DNA of 64,000 nucleotides from Verticillium longisporum (taxonomy: Eukaryota; Ascomycota; Sordariomycetes; Glomerellales; Plectosphaerellaceae), in assembly GCA_019188255.1 (NCBI GenBank), contig JAETXT010000006.1:5642001-5706000 (forward strand), read 5' to 3'. Below the pieces are notes generated by a model, which did no database searches, was not told the origin of the DNA, and saw only the letters and a list, made by a program, of their open reading frames with translations. Numbering within the stretch: the first letter of the stretch is position 1; the number at the start of each line of letters is the position of its first letter. Made by a program: the position numbers and the translations under genes. Positions 55,269 through 64,000 of this stretch are shown piece by piece.

Positions 55269-57217
55269 TTATGCCACCGTCTTCTTCTGCAGCATCGCAT
55301 CCCTCTTCAGCACTTCGTCCTTCATGACAACGGCTCTGTCGTTGTTCTTCTTGCTCCGGTCCGTGCTCACTGTACACGCCGCCGCAATGGTAGCACACAC
55401 GCCAAAAGCTATCGCTACGAGATACACCAAGCTGAACCCTTGGACATAGGACTCGCGCGCCCCTTCGATGACCCGATCCACGAGATCTGGCGTCGCCCCG
55501 CTAACCGCCTCATAAGCTGTGCGTGTGTTGAGTGTCGCCGCCTTGATCATGGACTGCAGCAGGCCTTCAGAGAACTCAACGTCCGAGGCCTGAATCGCAG
55601 CCGTCAACTGCCCCGGGAGGACCTCGTTGAAGCGGTTCGTGTAGATGGCTGTATAGATCGCCGTCGCCACGGCACCGCCAAACAGGCGGAACGTGCCTGC
55701 GAGGCCAACGGCAACGCCCAGATCTCGCTGATCCTCGAGGCCAAATGACAGCATGGTGAATGAAAGCAGCTGAGGCGGGGTGATGGTCGTGGCAGCCAGG
55801 GCCACTGTCACTATGGCTTGGGCCTCGTCGTTGGCGCCGACCGAGGCCATTGAGCCGATGAGGGCGGTCTGGACAATGGTGAAGGTTACAAGCTGCCACT
55901 TTTCGTGGTGCAGGCGGGAGCAGATGAAGACGACGACGAGGCCGGCGGCTGGGGATGTTAGCAAACGAATCCACGGATACTGGTCGGGGGCAACGCACTC
56001 CAAGTGCCACAGGAAAAGATGGTGGCATACACCCCGCGCATGATGATGTCGCCCTCGGGCACAAAGAATGCCTGTGACTGGCGGGGCCACAGCACGTTCA
56101 TGCTGTAGTAGAGCATGCCGCCTACGAAGCAGACGACGATGACCATGTCGAACCTGTAGGCTATCAGCCATGCCCTATACGGACGAGGGAAAAGACGTAC
56201 TCGCGCACTCTCCTGAACAGCTTTGGTGGGAAGAGAGGATATCTCAACGGCGCATATGTGCACCACAACCCAACCGCAATAAAGCAGCATCCTCCTATGA
56301 TGATCGGACATAACGTCCCGGGATGCGTCCACGGATAGGTGCGGCCGCCAAAGTTGACACCGATCAAGAACAGAGCACCGCCTGAAAGAAAGAGAAAGAC
56401 ACCAACCCAGTCCATCTGCTTTACCAGCTGCCACTTCGTCTCGCCATCTTCGCGATGCTTCATCTCGAAATCGGGAGGGTTGTAGAAGAAGAATAGCATC
56501 AAAAACGCAAAGCAGTGGAATGAAAACAGATACCAGTAGGCGCCCCTCCAACCAATGTCCTGATGCGCAATGAAGGCGTAGCTGACGAGCGGACTCGAGA
56601 AGGCGAGCGCCAAGCTGACGTCTAGGCCGCCGACGGCCATGACGCGGTAGCGGTTGGGCACGGCCTCTTGCACGCAGGCGTAGCAAAGCTCTTGGAACCC
56701 TGAGCCGATGCCGAAGAGCGCGCCTGACGCGATCATTTGGTTGATAGATCGCCCGTTCGCGCCGACGAGGCAGCCGCAGATGGATATCAAAGCACCTGTC
56801 ATCATGAAGTAGCGGCGGCCGAAAATGTCAGAGAGACGTCCGCCGATGGAGACGATCATCGAGGCGCCGAACGTCCAGTTCAGAGTAATCCACGTCGAGT
56901 TGGGGTCTGGTCCGAGTTCGGCATTAATGTAGGAAAGGGTCGTTGCTGGGATGAGCATGGACATGATGTACGCGTTGATCTGGCCGCACATTGCCTGAAA
57001 TATACAAATTAGCAATGTTTCTCGTATAAGACGGGAGTGATATTCTTACTATGTAGGCCAGAATAGTTTCTTTGGTGAGCTTTCCATCCTCTCCGTTGTC
57101 CATTGGTGTCATGGACGTATTTGCATGCTCGATTTGTTGATGCATCTCCTTCTCACCAGCATCGTAGGCGAGGCCGTCCGAGTCGGAAGTCTGGTGCGGT
57201 GCTGGCGTGATAGCCAT
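55269..57217 (-). CDS. MFS transporter of the TRI12 (trichothecene efflux pump) family
   Basis: Minus-strand exons 57050-57217, 56201-56994, 55999-56153 and 55269-55948 give an intact 598-residue protein; introns are 47 to 55 bp. The N-terminus is hydrophilic, followed by about fourteen helices. The family signature is clear: GASMIVSIGGRLSDIFGRRY, CGCLVGANGRSINQMIASGA, GFQELCYACVQEAVPNRYR. Family members export toxic metabolites or siderophore-like compounds across the plasma membrane by proton antiport; the substrate here is unknown. The third intron uses donor A|GTGCGT and joins GTW to TAGLVVVFICS. It lies next to the aminotransferase gene on the same strand. Confidence 0.87.
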
Positions 57218-58212
57218 GACGGACAGCTGGATCCTCTAATACGGCGCTTGAGAGGGCACCGATGCGTTTGCCATTCAAGATCGTTGAGCTGGAGATATGG
57301 CGATGGCGCGGGTCTCCTTTAGTAAGAGAAACATCTCATGCAACGTCCAGGCTACACTCGCCGTGGCCGAGTCAGCGATCCGAGCCTGCTTGCTTTCCGG
57401 GAGCACATTTCCTCACTGAAGGCTTAGCTCTGGCGATGGGCTACTCCCGCTTCCCCGAAAGGCGTGGTGAAAGGCTTGGTCTTGGGATCGTCATGGCCCT
57501 CTGCGTTGGGGACACGCCATCAGAACTCGGGCCAAGTGTGATGGAGATGGCTCTCCAGGGAGGCAACTCCAGAGAGGCGCTTCGCCACATCCGCCCGCTT
57601 GTGATCGTCCAGGCTTGCCCTGGCGTCCTGAATGCATGACATCTATTCACCAGCTTATCCCGTCTCTGACCTGGCTTGTCTAACGACGACATGGTCTGGG
57701 GCCCCGCATCGCCGTTTCTGACCTAGTCTGCACAGCACTACAGGGGTGCTTGGCATTAAACCAGCATGAGGGGAGCGTCGGTACAGTGAGCGGCTACCCG
57801 CGAAAGGTTTCCCGGCGTAGACTCTTGAACCCACCGTTACCAGCCTCCAAATGGCGTCGCCTTGCAAGGCTGATGAGTATTGCATGCCCTGGGTCACAAC
57901 GAGCAAACAGGCACTGCCGCCAAGATAACGGTAGGAGCTGGCTCCATTGGCTGCATCCAGAGGAAAATGTCAAGACAGGCTGTTAGATTCAATGGGCCCC
58001 TCTACTCAGCGGGACGGGTAGCCACGAGACATTCGGAAAATCTTGTCCGTGATCGGCGGTAACATCGGGTCAAGATGCAGAGCGTACCTGAATAAGCAGG
58101 AAAGGACCGATTTGAGCTGAGTGGCCAAAAGCGACCGACGTGCTGCTTGGTAACCATGCTTTTCTTTGCACCTTTCACGACAGGTTGATAGCTTTGCTCG
58201 AGTTGCACCATC
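57218..58212. other. Intergenic 1.0 kb, divergent promoters
   Basis: Lies between the divergent MFS and NmrA-like genes. No gene or repeat is seen. Confidence 0.5.
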
Positions 58213-59142
58213 ATGACCAAAGTGGTGGTTTTTGGGGCGTCGGGTGTGCAAGGCGCGGCTCAGGTCGAGGCCCTCGCACGAGCGGGTCACGACCCTGTTG
58301 CAGTGAGCCGGAATCCAAAGCCGCTTGCCATTGACGACAAGCCAATCGAGACATGCGCCGCCGACTTTTCAGATGAAGACGCCGTCAAGGCATCTCTGAA
58401 GGACGCCGAGGTTGTCTTCCTCAACCTGCCGTCGACCTCATTTCAAGCCACCGAACCGGTCATTGCTGCTGCCAAGCTCATCGGGAAAGCGGCATCATCA
58501 AGTCCTACCATTCGCCTCCTCGTCTTCAACACGAGCATGCCAGTTCCGGACACGAAGCGTGGAGTCAAGTCCCAGGACGACCGCATCGACATGCGCCGGA
58601 TACTTCGCGAGACAGGCCTGCCCGTCATCTGCATACAGCCAGTGGTCTTTCTCGACAATCTCCTCGAAGGATGGGCATACCCCCCGATTGCTGAGCGGTC
58701 GACCATTGTGTACTGTCACAGGCCCGACCTCGAGGTGTCGTGGATCTGTCATGGCGACGTCGCCCGCCTCATGATTGCCGCCATGGAGCGACCGGAGCTC
58801 GCGGGGCGCAACTTTGCCGTCGGCGGGCCCGAGACGGTCTGTCTGGCTCAGCTGGCGGACAAGCTGTCGCGGGCGTGGGAGCGGCCCATGGGCTATGAGA
58901 ATCAGACGGTCGATGACTTTTGCGACAAGATCAGCGCGGCCATGAAGGAACGGGCGGGGCTGGACACGGAGAGGGTCATGAAGCAGATGCACACGGCGTA
59001 CACGTATTACAACGAAGCGCCCGAGAAGCCCTTCAAGGTTGACATGGGACCAGTGTTGGAAGAACTGCCGGCGGAGCTGACATCTCTGGAGGAATGGGGG
59101 AGGATGACGCGACACCGTCTCCCGGCTTTGCAGTCTGTTTAA
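58213..59142 (+). CDS. NmrA-like NAD(P)-binding protein
   Basis: A single exon of 309 residues. The Rossmann segment at the start, KVVVFGASGVQGAAQVEALA, is typical of the NmrA/HSCARG branch of atypical SDR proteins. Other landmarks are DDAEVVF-like DAEVVFLNLP, LLVFNTSMPVPDT and QPVVFLDNLLEGWAYPP. The classical YxxxK catalytic pair is absent at the usual place, as is common in NmrA-like proteins. Members act as redox sensors that bind dinucleotides, as transcription co-repressors, or as reductases of aromatic compounds, so function cannot be fixed here. It lies divergent to the TRI12-type MFS gene, which could mean joint control. Confidence 0.82.
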   Translation: MTKVVVFGASGVQGAAQVEALARAGHDPVAVSRNPKPLAIDDKPIETCAADFSDEDAVKASLKDAEVVFLNLPSTSFQATEPVIAAAKLIGKAASSSPTIRLLVFNTSMPVPDTKRGVKSQDDRIDMRRILRETGLPVICIQPVVFLDNLLEGWAYPPIAERSTIVYCHRPDLEVSWICHGDVARLMIAAMERPELAGRNFAVGGPETVCLAQLADKLSRAWERPMGYENQTVDDFCDKISAAMKERAGLDTERVMKQMHTAYTYYNEAPEKPFKVDMGPVLEELPAELTSLEEWGRMTRHRLPALQSV

Positions 59143-59836
59143 AATGAGTCGTCTGTCACGAGAGAATCGCAAGAGTGGTCGTGACGACACGGCGGAAGAA
59201 TGTCAATCCGCGCATGGGCACTCTTGGCATCGTCGTGCTTTCGCAGCTGAAGGTGTCCTGCTTGACCATTTGTGAATGCCATCCGAGGTGATCGATTGAT
59301 ATGAAACTAAGTCGGACGATGGAAAGGTCGGACGATGGAAAGGTCGGACGATGGAAAGGTCGGACGATGGAATCCTGACAAAGTTCAGAAGACTGGAAGC
59401 AGTCGTTGGGAAAGCATCATGCTGGTGTTGGAGGATTGTTGGAAGGTGCCGTGGTTGTTGGAAGGTGCCGTGGAGCATATCGCACCGTATCCGTAGAGCA
59501 GAGCAGGTACGGCACTCTACATCAGCAGGCGCGACCCGCGATCTACTGCCGAAGATGCTCGGTGGGCCCTTCCCCCACAGTCTGGACGTCACCCATTGGG
59601 GAAAAGCGTTCTTCCTCCATTGCCGATGCTCTCGAGGACCCGAGACCGGCATCTTCCTGAGCTTCCGGCAGTGTGCATCTCGAGCGCAGGGCGTTTCTCT
59701 TTCTGTTTATTCTTCTTTTCTGCTCCATGATACCCCTCCATTCGATTGATTGACGATATTTGATCGATTGGCATTATCGAAAGCCCTTGGATTCCCGTCC
59801 TTCTTCCTCGACAGACCCGCCAGCCAAACGCCCACC
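59143..59836. other. Intergenic 0.7 kb with tandem arrays, upstream of thiolase
   Basis: No gene. It holds the 16-bp array listed separately and a two-copy 19-bp repeat at 59438-59473 (unit starting TGTTGGAAGGTGCCGTGG). The end is probably the thiolase promoter and leader. Confidence 0.55.
59311..59374. repeat. 16-bp tandem array, four copies
   Basis: The unit GTCGGACGATGGAAAG occurs three times exactly and a fourth time with two changes at its end. Confidence 0.9.
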
Positions 59837-61093
59837 ATGTCTCTCCCACGCGGCCTCTCGTCGGTCCTCAAAAAGAGCCCCTCGGACGTTGTCATTCTGT
59901 CGTCCCTGCGGACGCCGATTTGCCGATCCTACCGAGGTCAGCTCAAGGATGCCTACCCCGAAGAGCTCCTCTCGGTGGTGCTGCGCGCCACGCTCGACGC
60001 GAACCCCAACCTCGACCCGGCCGCCATCGAAGAGGTCGCCGTCGGCGTCGTCCTCTCGGAGCTCGGCGGCTCCAAGGCCGCCAAGATGGCCCTCAACCAC
60101 GTCGGCTACCCGAGCACGACGACCCTCTACACCGTCAACCGCGCCTGCTCGTCGTCGCTGCAGTCCATTGCGCTCGTCGCGGCGCAGATCCGCACCGACG
60201 TCATCTCGGTCGGCATCGGCGCCGGCATGGAGAGCATGACGCGCAACTACGGCAGCAAGGCCATCCCCGTCGACCTGTGGCCCGCCCTCAAGGCGTCCGA
60301 CGTCAAGGACGCGCGCGACTGCATCATGCCCATGGGCCTGACGTCGGAGAACGTCGCCGCGCGCTACGGCGTGTCGCGCGCCGACCAGGACGCCTTTGCC
60401 GTCGAGAGCCACCGCCGCGCCGCCAGGGCCCGCGCCGACGGCGCCTTTGCGCAGGAGATTGTGCCCGTGGCGACGCGCTTCCAGGACGTCGACAAGCAGG
60501 GCAACAAGGTCGGCGACGAGCAGCAGGTGACGGTGACGCAGGACGACGGCATCCGCGCCGGCGCCTCGGTCGAGGGCCTCGCCAAGCTGAAGCCCGCCTT
60601 CAAGCCCGACGGCGCCAGCACGGCGGGCAACTCGTCCCAGGTGTCGGACGGCGCGGCGGCGACGCTGCTGATGCGGCGGAGCACGGCGACGGCGCTGGGC
60701 CTCTCGGGCAGCATTCTCGGCAAGTTTGTCGGCGCCACGACGTCGGGGTGCACGCCCAACGAGCTGGGCATCGGCCCCGTGCTGCCGACCCCGAAGATCC
60801 GCGGCCCGCTGGGCCTTACGACTGAGGACGTCGACCGGCGGGAGATCAACGAGGCGTCCTCGAGCCAGGCCATGTACAGGGTGCGCGCGCTGGGGCTCGA
60901 GAAGGCGTGGCAGGACGGCCGCGTCAACCCCGACGGCGGCGCCATTGCGCTGGGCCACCCGCTCGGTGCGACGGGGGCCAGGATGGCGAGCACGCTTCTG
61001 CACGGCCTTGGGAGGACGGGCGGCGATGTCGGTGTCGTGAGCATGTGTGTCGGCACAGGCATGGGCATGGCGGGCGTGTTTGTACGGGAGTAA
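59837..61093 (+). CDS. Acetyl-CoA C-acyltransferase (3-ketoacyl-CoA thiolase)
   Basis: A single exon of 418 residues, the usual thiolase length. The nucleophile is C104 in TVNRACSSSLQSIALVA, the catalytic His is H374 in ALGHPLGATGARMAS, and the second Cys is C404 in SMCVGTGMGMAG. GAGMESMTRNY and EINEASSSQAMY are the other family blocks; the latter is usually NEAFA, so Phe-Ala is replaced by Ser-Ser. The protein cleaves 3-ketoacyl-CoA in beta-oxidation. The C-terminus (VFVRE) is not a PTS1, and the N-terminus (MSLPRGLSSVLKK) has no clear PTS2, although it is basic and could be a weak mitochondrial presequence. Location is therefore open. ATG 59837 fits the Kozak-like context CACCATG; the upstream in-frame sequence is leader. 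Confidence 0.92.
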   Translation: MSLPRGLSSVLKKSPSDVVILSSLRTPICRSYRGQLKDAYPEELLSVVLRATLDANPNLDPAAIEEVAVGVVLSELGGSKAAKMALNHVGYPSTTTLYTVNRACSSSLQSIALVAAQIRTDVISVGIGAGMESMTRNYGSKAIPVDLWPALKASDVKDARDCIMPMGLTSENVAARYGVSRADQDAFAVESHRRAARARADGAFAQEIVPVATRFQDVDKQGNKVGDEQQVTVTQDDGIRAGASVEGLAKLKPAFKPDGASTAGNSSQVSDGAAATLLMRRSTATALGLSGSILGKFVGATTSGCTPNELGIGPVLPTPKIRGPLGLTTEDVDRREINEASSSQAMYRVRALGLEKAWQDGRVNPDGGAIALGHPLGATGARMASTLLHGLGRTGGDVGVVSMCVGTGMGMAGVFVRE

Positions 61094-61858
61094 TGTTGTC
61101 CATTGGCTTGATGCATGTACCGTGTTTTTTTATTATAGATGACTGGAAAATGTCAAGTCGTTCGGGATCAGTTTATACCCTCTTGCCAATTCTGTGATGC
61201 TCACGAGAAATAGACTCTCCGTGAGTTGTTCTGGGTACTGCCTGGCAGGTCATCGTCTCTACCACCTGAGAGGGCCGAGTCTCATGCGCTTTACTCGGCC
61301 CGCACAAGCGCCATCGACAATGGTGCAGCACACGTGCAACATGTGTGTCTTTCGGCAAACGATGCCAGGCCAGGAGGTTTTCTGGAGGCCTTGCCCATCT
61401 ACGAAGACCCAAAGACGGCAATCTACCTGTGGTGGGTTCCTACCTTCGGTAGGTAGGTAACTATTGCGAGGTACCTAGGTAGGTAGCCGACGGCGGGAAA
61501 GCGGAAACCCACTCATCGGTATTCGTGGCCCTTGATTGGCGCGGGCCATGACCGAGCACAGCTTCCATAAGCGTCAGGATCGCGGAGTGTCGCCTGCCCA
61601 TCTTGCCATGTCACACCGGGCGGAAGGCGGACTTCTGGTTCGGGCTGCCCCGCTCTCCGCCGTGCCTCCGATTCGTCTGGTCGTTCTTGCCCCCCGCATC
61701 CAACCTTGTCAAAACCGCCTTGTCAGTAGGAGAATTGTTGAAAAGCAGGTCAAGGTCGACCTCACATCTCTGTGCTTGATCTCGACCTTCTTCTCGACTG
61801 CCACCCAGTTGGGATTGCTTCACCAGCCATCGTGTCTGTCCTGTCCGAACCAGCAGCC
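61094..61858. other. Intergenic 0.8 kb, with dispersed palindrome motif
   Basis: No gene. The dispersed motif is dense here (61435-61484: TACCTTCGGTAGGTAGG, then GAGGTACCTAGGTAGG). The last part is the probable leader of the MFS gene. Confidence 0.55.
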
Positions 61859-63407
61859 ATGTCTCAGACTGCGACAATCACGCGCCCTGCCACGGCCTTG
61901 TCTGTGGGTGGCAAGTCCAACAGCCCCTCATCACCCATGGCTGCTGAAGGCATCGAGCTCCAGCGCATGGGCACCGGCCAATCTGTCGGCAAGGACATTA
62001 CACGTGTCGGGTCAGCGCCGCAGGACCCGCGAAGGACTTCTTCAGAAGAGGTCGGAGACGCCGATGGTGCAGGCCCGCCGCCAGGACATGTTGCCCATGG
62101 TGAAGTCCAGCGATGGAACCACCCTCGCGGCAACGTGCCCAAGCTGGCTTTCGCCTTTCTGTCCTTCATCATTGCCGGCCTCAACGACGCGGCCGTTGGT
62201 GTGGGTTCAACCTCGACTCTCCTCCTGATGAAAGCCGCTAACATTGGCTAGGCCCTCATTCCTTACGTATGTCATGGCACGAGTCCACCCCTCCTGACGG
62301 CCTGCTGACAGACGACAGCTTGAACAATACTACGACCTCAACTACACGATCGTGTCGCTCGTCTTCCTGACCCCTTTTGCCGGCTACTCAGTCGCTGCCT
62401 TTACCAATGCACGCATCCACATGAAGTACGGCCAGCGCGGCGTCGCTGTCATGGCTCCGCTGTGCCACATCGTCACCTACGCCGTCGTCGCCACACACCC
62501 GCCCTTCCCCGTCATCGTCGTCATCTACGCCATCTCCGGCTTCGGCAACGGCCTCACCGATGCCTGCTACTGCGCCTGGGTCGGCGACATGGACAAGGCC
62601 AACCAGGTCCAGGGCTTCATGCACGCCTGCTACTCCCTCGGTGCCCTCTTTGCCCCGCTCATCGCCACCTCCATGGTCGTCAAGGCCGGCCTGCCGTGGT
62701 ACACCTTTTACTACATCATGATCGCCATCTCCGTGCTCGAGTGGGTCGGCCTCACCATCACCTTCTGGCACAAGACGGGCGCCGTCTACCGCGCCGAGCA
62801 CCCGCGCCAGGACGGCGCCCAGGGCGCTGGCACCAAGGACGCCCTCAAGAGCAAGGTCACCTGGATGTGCGCCCTCTTCTTCTTCACCTACATGGGCGTC
62901 GAGGTCGGCCTCGGCGGCTGGGTCGTCACCTTCATGCTGCGCGTGCGCGAGGCCGGCGCCTACGCATCCGGTATCTCCGGCTCCGGCTTCTGGGCCGGCA
63001 TGGTCGCTGGCCGCGCCGGTCTGGGTTTCGTGACTGAGCGCTTCGGCGAGCGCCTCTGCATCAGCATCTACCTCGTCTGCTGCATCGCGCTGCAGCTGCT
63101 CTTCTGGCTCGTGCCGCGCTTCGAGGTCTCCGCCGCCGCCGTCGCCTTCCTCGGCTTCTTCCTCGGGCCCATGTTCCCCGGCGCCGTCACCGTCACCGCC
63201 AAGCTACTGCCCAAGGACATCCACGTCAGCGCCATCGGCTTCGCCATGGCTATGGGCGGCACCGGCGGCACCGTCTTCCCCTTTGCCATTGGTGCCATTG
63301 CAGCGAAGCGCGGTCTGCTCGTGCTGCAGCCCATCATTCTCGCGCTCATTGTCGTCGTCGCCGGCGTATGGCTTGCCTTTCCTCGGATCAAGAAACGCCA
63401 GACGTGA
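61859..63407 (+). CDS. MFS transporter, FucP/Bsc6-like
   Basis: Exons 61859-62200, 62250-62264 and 62319-63407 give 481 residues. The second exon is only 15 nt and encodes ALIPY; it restores the family-like join NDAAVG-ALIPY-LEQYYDLNY. The introns are 49 and 54 bp. An 85-residue hydrophilic N-terminus precedes about twelve helices. Visible segments are LVFLTPFAGYSVAAFTNA, GNGLTDACYCAWVGDMD, FMHACYSLGALFAPLIATSM, ALFFFTYMGVEVGLGGWVV and GTVFPFAIGAIAAKRG. The pattern resembles the fucose-permease-type and Bsc6-like MFS proteins of fungi, whose substrates are mostly unknown. It ends with a basic tail, RIKKRQT. Confidence 0.87.
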
Positions 63408-63783
63408 GTGCGCGTGTACTGGTGGAGTTGGGCTGTCTGTTGGATTTCTGCGTAAGCCAAGCTTGGTTGCCGTACAATACATCATTCGACTCTGAGTATT
63501 TTTAAGACAAGCATCATGCACAAACTCATGCTTCTGATGATTTGAAAGATGGTAATTTTAAGGATGGCAATTTTGAAGATGATGATTGAAAGATGATGAT
63601 TCAAAAGATGATGATTTCAAAAATAGTTGATTTCATGCCCGTGTCAAAACCTTGACGAAACCCCTGTTTGCGCCGAAAGCCATTCTACATACAGTCTTTA
63701 TGAAGCCGGCTCATGCCAGCCATGTTGTACGCCCCTACGCCTTTCATACGCCGTCCCCGTGCAGCTTCCTCCCCGTACCGCGC
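63408..63783. other. Intergenic between convergent MFS genes
   Basis: Short region between convergent genes. It contains the A+T-rich GATGATGAT-type repeat listed separately. Confidence 0.5.
63535..63634. repeat. Degenerate AAGATGATGATT repeat
   Basis: About seven imperfect copies of a 13 to 16 bp unit around GATGATGATT(G/C)AAA, purine- and A-rich on the plus strand, downstream of two convergent genes. Confidence 0.65.
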
Positions 63784-64000
63784 CTAGTACCCGTAAAGAT
63801 TGCCGTGGTCAGCGCCAGAAGCACGAATCCTCTTGTTCTCGCGGATGAGCAGCACGCGAATGATGCACGCACACACAATGGAACCAAAGGCAAACGCGGC
63901 CGAGGCGCCAAAGCCAATGGCGTAGCGCGGCGAGTCGGACTTGGGCCAGAGGTACGCGCCGTAGATGTAGCCAATCTGGCCGCCGACGTTGGTCATGGCC
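63784..64000 (-). CDS. MFS transporter, 3' end only (continues beyond the window)
   Basis: The last 71 or so codons of a minus-strand gene that runs off the right edge. The sequence NVGGQIGYIYGAYLWPKSDS and the hydrophobic helix ASAAFAFGSIVCACIIRVLL, followed by the basic tail IRENKRIRASG, match the last two helices of allantoate-permease-type (anion:cation symporter) MFS proteins. The stop is at 63784-63786. The Met at 63996 is internal, not a start. The substrate cannot be told. Confidence 0.75.
   Translation of the reverse strand, partial: AMTNVGGQIGYIYGAYLWPKSDSPRYAIGFGASAAFAFGSIVCACIIRVLLIRENKRIRASGADHGNLYGY

Noticed and set aside
59774..61003. 409-codon minus-strand frame opposite the thiolase
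   Set aside because: The composition is Arg/Ala/Val/Asp-repetitive and the plus strand is a complete thiolase.
53316..63407. A secondary-metabolite cluster spanning the pump, NmrA-like and thiolase genes
   Set aside because: There is no polyketide synthase, peptide synthetase, terpene synthase or cytochrome P450 in the window, so cluster status is not supported.

Overview
This 64-kb window is nuclear DNA of a filamentous ascomycete, most likely a Sordariomycete. The genes carry short introns (41 to 87 bp) with GTRNGT donors, prefer G or C at the third codon position, and lie on both strands without operons. The gene set is typical of such fungi: a Zn2Cys6 regulator, PDR-type ABC and TRI12-type MFS transporters, GH51 and GH76 secreted enzymes, Sam50, Ubc6, a Pex30-like dysferlin-domain peroxin and the SNO/SNZ vitamin B6 pair. 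I found no rRNA, tRNA, CRISPR array or intact transposon.

Layout. 0-9 kb: a VWA-Hint protein, a metallo-beta-lactamase-fold-like protein, a GH51 arabinofuranosidase and a small membrane protein. 9-14.7 kb: a gene-poor stretch with two doubtful minus-strand ORFs and the long leader of a PDR transporter (14.8-19.4 kb). 21.7-27 kb: GH76 mannosidase (cell wall), Sam50 (mitochondrial outer membrane) and Ubc6 (ER-associated degradation). 28.5-34.6 kb: a BTB-like protein and a multi-pass membrane protein resembling TMEM135. 34.7-37.6 kb: divergent SNO and SNZ, the two subunits of pyridoxal-5'-phosphate synthase, sharing 1.1 kb of upstream DNA that contains a 33-bp minisatellite. 38.6-43.6 kb: a decayed short-chain dehydrogenase, an AT-rich gene desert and an intact six-exon Zn2Cys6 regulator. 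45.4-53 kb: a 1386-residue orphan protein and the Pex30-like peroxin. 53.3-59.1 kb: a probable 2,2-dialkylglycine decarboxylase, a TRI12-family MFS pump and an NmrA-like protein. 59.8-64 kb: a thiolase, another MFS carrier and the 3' end of a further MFS gene.

Reading-frame quality is uneven. Five genes between 1 and 27 kb carry six frameshifts in G or C runs plus one in-frame TGA, although the protein families continue cleanly across every break. This looks more like consensus errors in homopolymers than true pseudogenes. The short-chain dehydrogenase at 38.6 kb differs: its break is not in a homopolymer and a core strand is missing.

Intergenic DNA repeatedly carries TACCTAGGTA/GGTAGGTACC palindromes and short tandem arrays (9 to 33 bp units, three to five copies), several of them in probable 5' leaders.
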